Shown one piece after another: positions 42,201 to 54,800 of a stretch of DNA of 64,000 nt; within the stretch, counting starts at the first letter, position 1, and each line of letters begins with the position of its first letter. The DNA comes from Tyto alba (Eukaryota > Chordata > Aves > Strigiformes > Tytonidae), in assembly GCF_018691265.1 (NCBI RefSeq), contig NW_024881282.1, positions 55,095,727 to 55,159,726 on the forward strand. Direction: 5' to 3'. Below the pieces are notes generated by a model. That model did not search any database. It saw only the letters and a program-made list of their open reading frames with translations, and was not told the DNA's origin. The translations under genes and the position numbers were made by a program.

Positions 42201-45200
42201 GACCTTGCTCAAGCTATTTAACAGTTCTTACGAATGTAGAGCATATTCTCTGTAACTCAAATCATTGCATTTTTCAGATAATGCATTCAATGTGAAAAAT
42301 TCATCCAACTTCAGTTACGATTAATATTGTCATTTAAATTTCTTTGTCTTCTAAAAATTGCCCAGCATATTAACGTTCATACAATATAACATTTTTACCC
42401 TGCACATCATCCTACAGTTTATTTGTTTTCTTCCAGAATAATATTATAACTAAATCAACTTGGAAATGATTCCTTATATATTGTTACAGGCAATAATATG
42501 CAATTTCAGAGAAAGCACAAGATACGTGCTTCTTCCCAGTTGCTCCTTTATGATATTCCTTTCTGATCTCAATTATGCACTGTACAATTAAACTTCAAAT
42601 TGAAAAGACTCAATCTACTACCTATGATGTTTCCGTAGACCACTTACTGTGAATTATGGATCATGAGTGGATCATTTAATCTAATCTACATATTCAGAAT
42701 ATATGTAATGAGAAGTATAAAGCTGGATGCATTTATAACTTGGAAGTGCCCTGAGAAGCCATCATATTTAGGTCATTGCCAATAATATTTTAAGAGTATT
42801 TCCTAATGCATTTGCTATTTAACACATACGTATCATTAAGCTTAAAATGTACTTTATAGAAAAAATCTTTCTAAAATATTATTTTATCATTATTTTCATT
42901 ATAATTGTATTTTTAATAATATCCAGTAAAATACATATGGTGACTTTCAATGGTAACAATTAGAAGCCTAAGAGTGGGAATTTCCCAAATTCCTTTACAG
43001 CTCATAAATTAGATCATGTCTGAAGAACTGTGTAAGGTAAATATATGTGGATAATATTTAGTTCACAATGTACTTGGGGAATGGGAAGAGTGAGGGAAAG
43101 GGGAAGAGGGAAGAGGGAAGGGAAAGGTGAAAGGAAAGAGGAGTGGGAAGGGAATTTATTTGTGTTTCAAAGATATCATACAAAATGGGAACTGAGCATT
43201 CTCATTAGGTTTTAGCACCTGAGGTATTCTGAGTGTAAGTGCAGACAACGGTAGTATATTTTTGGGACCACACAAAGTACAGATTATGCATTTTTCCCAG
43301 ATTTTGCAAAACGGAAGACTGGGAAACTGGGGTGGGGGATGGAGTGAGACATAACTACATTCAGTTCTCAGTTAAAACTGAGAATTTTGGGGGTGGGGGG
43401 GGTTCATATGTGAGCTTTTTTTCCTATTTTCAGACAAGTGAAAAAATAACGTGTATGTATATTGAGAAAGTTTGTTTAATTATAGAACGATATGTAAAGC
43501 TAACATTGAATATTTTGTCTTCTAGGTCAAAAATACTAAAAGCAATAAATTGTCAAAGAGCTAAAAACATGAAGAAAAAAAAATCAAAACTTGAATAATG
43601 CAAAGCCAGAAGTTATCCAAAGATTACCCCCTTGATCAACAATAGAAACAAGATTTATGTGATGGGTTTAAACTGTCAATGCATTTATTTTTTTTCAACT
43701 GTGCCTGAATCTGTAGCCTTTATTAAACCCTAAAGGAAGTGGAGCCTTTGTAAATAACTTAATGAACAGGTCCAGAATTCTGAAAGTGTCCCACAGGTTC
43801 AGATCATAACATTTTCCAATTTACTTAAACTTCAGACAAACTGCATTTAACTGCTTTCTAAAAATAATAATCTTCAGGAAAATATTTGCTGATTAAACAA
43901 TAATTTAAGAATGAGTTCTAATAACTTCTCTCCTCATTCTTTTTTCCTTGCTTCTCCCTAGCCCTTTACAGCAAAATACACATACCTAAGAAAAACACTC
44001 TAACCAATAGAACTGAAAGAAAAAACAGATACATTTTTTTTTTAATCTATACATTATCTGAGCAGATGTCAAGTTATCTTTGCATATTTCCATACCTACC
44101 TCACATACTTTTTGTCATTGGAATTGGAGTTGAATTTGTCATCAAGTCGATACTTCCATCCACAATGGAAAGAGCTTTACCTGATGGGTCTTTCAAATTT
44201 TTAGATGTTTCCTATCTATAGTTACATGGTATTTCTTTTGTGAACTGAATCAACAGATACACTTTCCATGGGCTGTAATTAACCAAAACATGATAATTTA
44301 TTTTCATGAGGGTTAAAGTATTCCTTCCCCTATGAAACCAGTATTTCACAAAATATGATCAAGTAAGGAATTAAAGAATAATGAAAAATTAGTAGAGGAA
44401 GGCTGTGACTTAAGCAGTGGAAAAGGAATATATTATAAGGGACTTGCCCAAATGTTTTTATAGCATTTGTGTTTTGCTTGGACTAGAGAGGAAACAACAC
44501 GTATAATGTTCTCTATACAGTCCTTTCCCCTGTAGCAGCAGAGGATACATCTACATTGACAAGGTCTTCTAAAAATGGTGGTGTGGAGGGGTGGGGGAAG
44601 TCTAGATCGAGTCTGCCTACCTGAACAGGGAAGATTTGAGCTCTGCAGCAAAAAGTAACATGAAGTGGCTTAGTAACCTAGTGTCATCTTATTGCACTTG
44701 AAGATAAAATTTCTGTGGCTTTTGAACCAGGTGTATTTTCTTAGCTAGTGTGAAGAAATAGAACAACCCACCACTGGCAGAAACCTTATTCTCCAACAAG
44801 TAATGTCAAAGAGCTTACTTCTAATGATGGTGATACATCATAAATTCAAAATAATTTGGTGTCCATTAAAATATAGGTTTCTCATTATTTGTATTACAGA
44901 TGTTGCCTAAACATCATGCATTCCTGAAGCCACCTTTCGTCTAAGGAGTTACGTTGATATTCTTCAGCCAGAACATATTAAAATAATCCAATGAAATTTA
45001 CCCACTACTGCAAGGATTTAACAGGTGTGCCTGTGAGGAGAATATTACTTAGGTTTAGTAATGAAAGTCTTATTTTCCTCCCACAGGAGGAACTATGTTT
45101 ATTTAGTGGGTTTTAATACATCTTACTGAAAAGCAATTGGTTGAGAAAATTGACTGATCTAGGCAATATGTTTATTGTCAGGTAAATGTACCTTGCAGCA

Positions 45201-48200
45201 ATATGTTACCTTGTCAGGTAAATTTTTTTATAACAACAGGAGAAATGATACAGAAGAAATTCTATGATACAAAATTGTTCTTGTCTTAATCCCATATGCC
45301 ACTTCAGCTCTGTTTCTCTGAGCATAGGGTCAAGTGCTTTGCACTCAAGTTACTGTTTACATTTGAGTAAGTAAATATGAAAACCTTCTAAATCACAATT
45401 GCAATGGTTTATATAACCTTGCACACTCTTTGCACAGGTATAAACTATGGCACTGTGTGAAAGACAAGAGAATCACTCCCACATGTACTATCTTTGTGAC
45501 ATGCTATTTGATTTTTAACGAACGATACATAAAATTAGAACTAGCATTGCATGAAACACTCTTATGTTTTAACATCCATTCTATTCCCAAGCTGAAATAA
45601 AAATTTAAAGTCTGAGAATTTTTAGTTGAATTAAAACTCTGACATATCTCAAATGTCTCCTGTTGTGCAAATAAGCAAATTAGAAATATAACTATCTGTC
45701 ATTCCCATGATCTAATTCTTTCTCTTAGCTTTTCAAAGTAATTGCAAATATTTTGTTCCAGGTCATTCAGTACTATATTACATTTCATTACCAAACCATC
45801 TTAAAAAAATTGAAGCTCTACAGTTTTTTAATTTAGTATGAGCCCAATTGCTGGACTGTGTTGCTCATTACTGCATATGCAGTCACATAACACACATTGG
45901 ACCTCGCTCTGAGATGAACTGCCCCATCACATTCTGGGAGTTGTAGTTCTTCTGCAAGCCCAGCCCACATGAGGAAATGTTTGTGGGGCATTTTTGTCAA
46001 ACTTTTTTTTCTTTTTTAAAGATTTCCAGGAACTTTCTATAATAATAAAAATATGTTAATCAAAATGATTATTCAGGCCATCAGTCCCTTACAACCACCA
46101 TCTTTAATGTTGACTAGATTCTCTTCTCAGTGAGAATCATACAATTTCAGATCACAATCTGTTACATACATACTCACTTGTCTATAAGACTACTGGTTAG
46201 ATAGCTTGTTGCTTCACTGAATAATCAAGACAATCCCTACAGTCACAGTACCTGATTCTCCACTACTCTGCACTTTGCATCACCAGAACTCTGTGGAATC
46301 CAATAAATTAAAATTAAAGTTAGGAGACTCATACTTAAGGTCAAATTACACAGTACCCTTAAATTTATATTTTTTATTTATGAAGCAGATATAAGCTTAC
46401 TGAACAATAAATCAAAATTTTAATCAAAAGATTACTTTAATAAAGTGACTACCACCAGTTTTGCTCAAATACTGTAAATCCTCAAAGCTAATCTTCTATA
46501 TATTATTTTGGGGAAAATACATTAATCATTTATGGATAATGTCTTTTTAAGGTTGATATAAATAAAAATGAGATTATAATGAGTGCCTCTGGGAGCACTT
46601 AAGCCATTGAAGGTACACTGTCAAGAGACCTTGATGCTATAAAGACCTATGGATAAACATATTTTCATAAATATATAAGCATATTTGTATGTTGGCTTTA
46701 AGCAGGTGAAAAATGTATTTTAACTTTGAACTGTATGAGATCCCTAAGGTATTTAAAATTAAGCACATATTGCAGGATTGGTACCATGATGCTCATACTT
46801 GGAATGGAGTCCCAGGCAGTTATTTTACATATCTCTGATAAGAGCATAGCATCATCAGTGAAGACTATCATTCATCACTATGATATCAATGGAACTGTTG
46901 GAAGTTTTCATACCATTATCTTTTTTTTTTTTTTTTTCCCAGTGTCACTAGCCAAACTGTGAGTCTAGAACATTCAGCTACAAATTTACAAATTCAAAGA
47001 CAACCTGTAGATTCACCATATGTAGCACATGACCTAATGTTCTTTATCAACACTGTAGCTATTTTACTTAAATTCTTTTATTTTACTGCATTTTGCTGGG
47101 CAGATGTCCAGGTAAACTAACTAAATAACTAAGTAGCTAACTAAATAAAAAATCTTATTTCACAGTAAGTAATGTCCTGCTGCTTCTCACCAGCTTTAAT
47201 ACCTTATGTTCCTCAATTAAATGTTTCATGGCAACAGTTATAGAGCCTTGTTTTTTTTTTTATGGATTGAGTATTTCCTGCAAAGACAGCCTATAAGGAA
47301 AATTATCCAGAAGTAAAACCTCCTGCACTTTGTTGACTTACTTGCTGCTCTGGAAATTACAACTATTTTGATTAGGCAAGCAACAACAGATTTAGCTACT
47401 TAATTGCACACACTCACGAGCTCAGCAGTGTCACAAAAAGGACATCCTCCTTCTTCTCTTGTGCCAGTCCTAGCCCAGAAGCCATTGCAGAGTCCTTGGG
47501 AAATCCTGACATTAATTTATATTCTATGATGTAGAAAATAACTAGTATATAAAAGCTAGGACACATCTGAAAATCTGGAAGAAGCATGTGTGGGACACAG
47601 AAGCTAATTCTTATAAAAGAAGAAAAAACTTCAGTCAAGTAAGTTCTGTTCCTGGAAAAGTCCTCTGTAGGAGAGCAGTATGAGTAAGGTTTGTACCATG
47701 ACAAAATTGGTAAAGGTGATATTGACAGAGAAGTGTTTGTGGATCTTGCTACAAAGAGGCTGAAGTGTACTCAACTTTCAAATCATTCACAGAACAGAAG
47801 AAAATATAACAGATCCACAGATTTCTCTCAGCTTACAATCAGCTACGGAAGAATGTAATCTTGGTCAATTATTAGACAAACCATCTATTCTCCCAGTTGT
47901 GTTTTCTTCTTATCTGGTGATGGAAGAGAGGGAATTATAAGTATGAGGAAGGTCATTGAAAGATTAGAGAAGATTTACAAGTTAATAGGTAAACTTAAAA
48001 TTACCAGGTATTTTTAATAGTATCAAAACTAGTACAACCAAGTCAGTGTCACTGAAACACGGGAGAATTATAACCCGTGCCATATACAAGAAGAATATTA
48101 AATAAGAAAAGCAAAGCTTAACCTGAACAAGCTCAAAATCATTAACCATGGGTGCACATCTCTAACAGGAATGTTCTTAAAATCAGTCTCTAGGAAGTAA

Positions 48201-48792
48201 AATATAATGTATTAGTAAAGGGCAACAATTGTGTAGGGTCACCTCAGATCTGTGCAAAATGGACATCCGAATTCTTCCTCTAGGTTCCTTTAGCACTCAA
48301 AAGACAGAGCAGTCTTTCTAAAACACGATTTATTTGATGCGTTTCAGATATTTAACTTAGGAAGGGATGAATCAGAAATTCCCATTTTTATTGACTGACA
48401 AGAGGAGATACCTAGACAACTGATTCAGATGTAGGCGTCTATGTTGAGGAAGACTAAACACATGAATCCTGTCCATATAATCTCTAGTTACTATTGTTAA
48501 AAAGCTGTAAGGGTATCACTGGTTCCTTCAAAGTTTTCTAAAAGTCAAAACACTTAATGATAAGTGTTTCAAAACAGTATACATAGAAAATTATACAGGG
48601 CACATGTTTCCATCATCAGTGGGAAAGTGTTGTAAGAAGTATTTGAACTAGATGAGGAAATCCACACCTTATTTCACAATACAGTCTCCTATTTTAACCA
48701 CATTCTTTTATTTGGTTGTCTAGTCATAGTATGTATTCATCTGAACAAAAGTCAGGTAAAACTGAAGTGAAAATGCTTAACTGTTTCTTGAC

Positions 48793-48825
<33 letters not shown>

Positions 48826-51800
48826 CACACCAACAAAAAACTGCCAAAATTTGTGGAAAAGAAAGGTAAGATTTTTTTTTTGTTTGTATACACCAACTAA
48901 GCATATATTACCCACTAAAGCTGCAGTTGTTTGTGCTCTTTGACATACGTAATCTTAATAGAGTATCAATGTTAGATTAAAAGGTTCTAACTGATCAAAA
49001 ACTATTCCTATGGTATATATCCTTATCTACATGTGTCATATGTGATCTCTGCAAAAACTTCAAAATCAGTTAATCAATTAAAAGAGTGCTTAAAATAACC
49101 ATGAAAGACAATTTAAAACCAACTCATTCTTTGATTTCTGTAGTTTCCCTGGCATCAGCATAAACCTGCCACCAAGTCCCTGGTCCACTTACCTCTGTTA
49201 ATGACTATAGATCTACATATCTTTATGAATCACAGTAAAAGTCTCAGCTGTTGCTATTTGATACTGGCTTAGAATATCTTCTAAACATATCAGTACAACT
49301 CTGTTTCCCTTGAATATACCCTTCAAAATAAACAAGGGAATAGTTCTTAGACATTCCAAAACAATGGACCAGTAAAATTCTATAATAAGTTCTTTGTAAA
49401 GTGTTGGGTTTATTATTTCATTTGAAGTGCTGGTGTGACTACAATGGTATACACAGACTTTTCCTTCCCTACAGTGCTTCTCTGGTATCTGCTTAAGTAT
49501 CTCATGATTCCCAGTTGTGCTAGACCATTGTTTCATTACCTTTGAATCACCCGACACACATCACAAATACAACCATTGTATGATGAAGTGATATGAAACA
49601 CTACATGGGAACTAATCCAACATTACTAGTACATACAAAATAAGAATTCTCTTGTCAAGGTTTTACAAGTTCAATGAACATATCAAAGGCCTAAGTTTGT
49701 CCCTTGATATATTTCTTAAACAAACCCAAAGTTTTAGCCCCTTAGAAAATTTATTTTATGATGCCTGTTATTTATTGTTGTTTGACTTTGACCCATTACT
49801 TGAAACTAAGTGGGACAGAAAGCGAACTTTCTTTGCAGAAAAAAAAAAAAAAAAAAAAGCTGTCAATATTGATTACTTATGGAAAACCCTGGCTATAAAA
49901 CCAAATGAAGATGAAGACAAAGTCTTAAATAGGGAGAGTGCTTAACTAACATTCATTATGTAATCCATGTTGCCTACTTGTATGTAAATGAGAACTGTTT
50001 TAGTAAAGGGCTTGGGTTAATTAAATTTAAGTTACCACAAATACTTCTATGATATGCATCAAATCATTACTAATAACCTATGGTTTGGAAACTGAAAGAG
50101 CTTGGTAGAAGCACAGTGGGAATTCCTTGATGCTTAATGTCCTTCTGACAATTATTCAAAATTAACATAAGTGTACAATAAAAGACAAAAAGACCTTATT
50201 TCTCTCAGTGGCAGCATGTCATTAACTTTGAGACTGGCTTCCTGAGTGTGGCTCAGTAGATCCCAGTAAAAACTATGTTTAATGAAAACTTGACAAAACT
50301 GGATCCCCAAAAGGCACTGGATATTTAACAATTAGATCTTATCTGTTCAGCCAAACACAAGTTGCAGAGTAAAAAAACAGCTTGCTTCTGTAGATGGGAT
50401 AAAAATCCTGTTTGAAAAAAAATGTATAAAACCATCCACAACAGATTGGCTTTTTTTTATCTTTCTTCCTGTGACCATTTTAAAGGGTGTTTTCTAAACA
50501 TTAGGGAAGGCCTCTTTAAAACAGCCATTACTACCACAAAATACTGCCCTACAAGGTACAGTTTTACTAAAACTCAAAGTCTTCCAAGAAAGGTAAGAAG
50601 AGGCTGTATTACCCTTCAGAGGTTTTATCAGGCTTCCTTAGCATTCATGTCTTCTGTTTTAAAAACCGAACTACTACAGATTTGTAATATTTTTGTTACT
50701 CTTGATACCTCTTTTTTGTACTTATCTCCATTTGCTAGTAAGATTCAAAATGCTCTGTTCTTCTGTCACCTCATTATGACTTCTTTTCCTTTATCTGTGA
50801 GTCTCAAATTAACTTGACATAGATGTTTTACATATATTTTAGGCTAAATGTGAAGTATTCCCTCATGCCCATGAGGCATTCAGAAAGTTGATAAGTTCTG
50901 CTTTCAAGGACACTCTAAATGAGGTTATTAAAATGCAACACTTTGCATATTCTGATGGAGAAAAATGCTTGTCCCTGACAACAAAGGACATAGGTCACTT
51001 TAAGAAAGCTTCTCAGTCTCCTTATCCATGGCCACTGAATTCCTTGTGCTAGTATTTCTAAAACCAAAATAAGAAAAAGTTACCAGGGAGGAAGAAAAGC
51101 ATAGGAGCCCAGGTCCTGTCCAAAAGTAAAAATCCATAACCATCTGTTGTTTGTGTTACATGGATTTCACAACTGTCATCTCCACTGTGCACGCCATTTC
51201 ATCTTCACAGCAATATCACCAAAACACCCACTGAGATAAAAATCACAAATATTTTGAACATACCATATGATATGTTATTTTCCAAACTAATATTTGACAA
51301 AGTCAAAATGAGAACTTGTCTATAGGCTACTTTTGCGTTGTCACCTGAAAAAACCTTTAAGGGTTTGCTACTTTTTGGAAATACTTAATCTCAAACTTGA
51401 ATAACCTAAGAAATAGAGAAGAAGAGACACTAAGCTACTAAATGCTGAATCTTTCAATTATAAGTGTGTTTTGAAAAATTATAATGGCCACTACTTACAC
51501 TTTTATAGCATCTTTCTTCAAAAGGGGTCCTAATGTGCTTTTAAAATTATTTTCTTAGAAATATCACCTAGAATTAAATGGACCTTTCTTTTTTGAACTT
51601 CAGACAGGCAAGACTATCCCACATTTCATGGCTGGGTGTGGCTTGAAGGATTTGTCAGGTCTCAAACTAATCTCTATAACCCAATGTCACACACAAAAAG
51701 TTGCTTTGGAAAAAAAGCCCAAACAAAACAACAAAAGAAAAACCTCAAACTGAAATTGTCCTTGGAAAAATGACAGAAAAAGAGTTAAAGACAAGCTAGT

Positions 51801-54800
51801 AAACTAACGGCTTTTTCCCTAAGGAAATCTAAAACTCAAGGTCAGCTGTGTCTGAAATCACCAGACCTGTCACATGGCTTTCATAGCTGCTACTAAGGCT
51901 CCTATCAAACCTACACTGAAAGCACTGAAAACATTTTTACTGGAAACAGATCGAGCTCCAATAAGAAGCTCTCTAATCATGTCTGGCTGTTAACTCTGTG
52001 CAAAGTGAGAGAACAAGTTTTGAAAAAGAATGAACTGAAAGAACTTGAGGTCAAATGTATTTAATCTTTCTCTTGAATTCCTTAATGTTTGTGCATTTTA
52101 GAGCATAAATATGGCTCTATAAATATATGAATAGACATATAGTTTATGCATGTAAGAATACATACATGCACACACATTTTATATACATATGTTCATACAC
52201 ATAGAGAAACAGAGGTTGCTCTGTCAGGATAACTCAACTAATTTCATTTTATCCCAGCTTCTGTCCTACAGTAACAGAAGTCTGGTGGTCTCAGTCACAG
52301 TCCCTTGGGTGTAGGAGTCCATCGCAAAACCATCATCCTTAATTTAATACAATTGACAGTCTCTGCTCAAGAGAGGCAGAAGAAAGAGTTGCCATGGAGA
52401 CTGAACTATCGCTGTTCTCCAGAGGATGCTTTTTCAAGCACAGGCTGAACAGTAGAGGCTGTGCAATACCTGTAACCTTGGTCATATCACAGGATTTTGC
52501 TTTTTGGGATGGCTTTTTAGTAGGTTCTAACAAACATCCAGGAGTGGAAGGGGGGGAAGAGAGAGACTTTATGAAAACAAACAAACAAAACCTCCAAAAC
52601 CAGCAAAAAACAGTATGAAAGTGCATATTATGCCAGATTGAGAGGGGAAAAGAGATTCATACTGATTTATCAGATTTGTCACCTCTGCTTAGTGCTTTCC
52701 TAACGGGGTGAATGCTGTGCTTGACCTATTTGCTGGAATTAACCAGGACTGCAGGAGACCATATGGATTGCCAGATGGTCTGCTATAATTTAATGCCATT
52801 TATTCTAAGTATGAAGTAAGTGATAAACATAATTAACATTCTTTTAGCTCCTTACTGGATGCCTTTTATTAGTTTCTTTTTTTTCTCAGGCATTGAAAGG
52901 TAAGTTAATACCTTGTTACTGAAACACAGATGCCAGCTAATTACTGCAAGAGGCTGCAGCCTCCAAAGCAAAGAGTGTCTGCACAGACTCTAACTTATTC
53001 ACTGACCCCACTGTGATGATTAATAGGTTGAACGCTAAGCTCTAATGAGGATGACAGATCTTAGATGTTTTCAGGTTATCTTAATTAGTAGTATGATGAA
53101 CAGAGTGTTCATCACAGATGTACATATCACACTTCATAGTAAACAATACACCTTGTACTCACGGTCTAAACGTGTATTTCGCATTACAGTACATCAAATG
53201 CTAAGGAATCAAACCACCTTCAGAAAGTAAAAACAATGGAGTGATTTCCTTCAGAAATGTTTTTCCTGATTGCTATTTCATATTCTGCCAGTGATTGTCT
53301 AAATGGCCTATTTTTTAGGAAGTAGTTCCAGAGAAGCTATGGCTTCAAAGAGTGTTTATATCAGGCAGGGTCGTCATTCTCAGCATTTTGAAACCACAAG
53401 TCTGTAACAAGATATCCAAACAACTTTACCTACTGTTCCTGTGCTGATAATCTTCATAGTGACTGGGGCAGATGTTAGCAGAATGAAGAGCAAACCATTT
53501 TGTATTTTTAATGTCAATGTACAGGTGAAGTTAGTATGCTGGTACTCAGAACAGTAAAACAAGTATGAAAGAAAAAGTGGAAGTACTAAATGCTTTGTAT
53601 TTTACATGAAAAGTTCTGCACATTGAACCTCATAGATAAAAATGACCACAACAAAATGTCCTCAGATTTGCATCTGTACTGTTAATAAAACTTGGGTGAA
53701 CTTTGAGATGACACAAACAGCATAAATTAAATGTTATTTGGTGATTAAAACAAAAGAACAGCACCTGCACTATAATGCAAGTCTGCCCTTAGAAGATTTA
53801 TCTCAGATTAGAAAACGTGGTGAAAAAATGTCCAGGTCAAAAGTCATAGAATAAGGAAAGCAGAAACAAACTCCAGCTTTTCAAGTCCTGTGCTCTTCTC
53901 TTGTTCCAGATGTGTCCATCACTTGTTCAGGAGCCTCCACAGTTACACACATACACTCCACAGTGCGAGTGCTGATGCATCCTTAAGAAACAACTACATT
54001 AGGGGGGACCTGAATGTGACGGGACATACCTGCTCTTTTACTCCACTCTTGATTGCATTAGCTCAAGTTACTTCTTCACCTGGTGAATCACTTTGTTATT
54101 TTTGTTGGTCCTATAAAATCATTTACTATTCTCTACTAGTATACGGATAAAAATGGGATGAAGTATCTGAAAAGCAAGTTTTGGTTGATAGTGACATCAT
54201 TTTTCAAGATGTCTTTATAAGGTCCACGTCTCTGCCAGCATCTGAAAAAATGATCCATTGTTCCATTCCATTAACTGAAAAAAATTTACCTGAGGTGCTT
54301 AAGCTAACGATATGGTGGTCGCAGGTTCATTTTTATAGTCAGAGGGGAAAAACAGGTACTTAGAGAGAGCAACCCAGGTAGCCTGAGTTCCGCTATGTAG
54401 GCACCTACCTCTCTTCCCTGACTGCTAAAGGAGTGAGGGTCATTCAGGCGTCAGAAATTAGGTAGGTTGAAATCAGAGATAAAAAATTACCATGCCAAAA
54501 ATGAGACTTCATGTTTCCTTCAATAGATTGTTCACTAGACCTGATAATACTGTACTTTACTATTACATAGATACCACTTCAAAAAATATTGGAGTTATGT
54601 TCTTCAGTAATTAAAGATATTGAATCTCAATGTGTTATTGGCACAATGTTTTCATTTTCTATGTATATATACTTATACATATGTACATATACATACACAC
54701 ACACACATATAAATGTATGCATTTAATTGCTCCATCATTGCAAACAGTCTGAGATGTTCCAAGTGATCACCTCATAACATCCAAAGAAAGGGCAATGCCA

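Noticed and set aside
43389..43402. G-rich run (G5-T-G8) as a G-quadruplex
   Set aside because: There are not four separated G tracts; only an irregular two-tier structure could form.
50422..50817. 131-residue plus-strand open frame in the large intron
   Set aside because: No recognisable domain and no splice or promoter evidence; length is within chance for 64 kb of AT-rich DNA in six frames.
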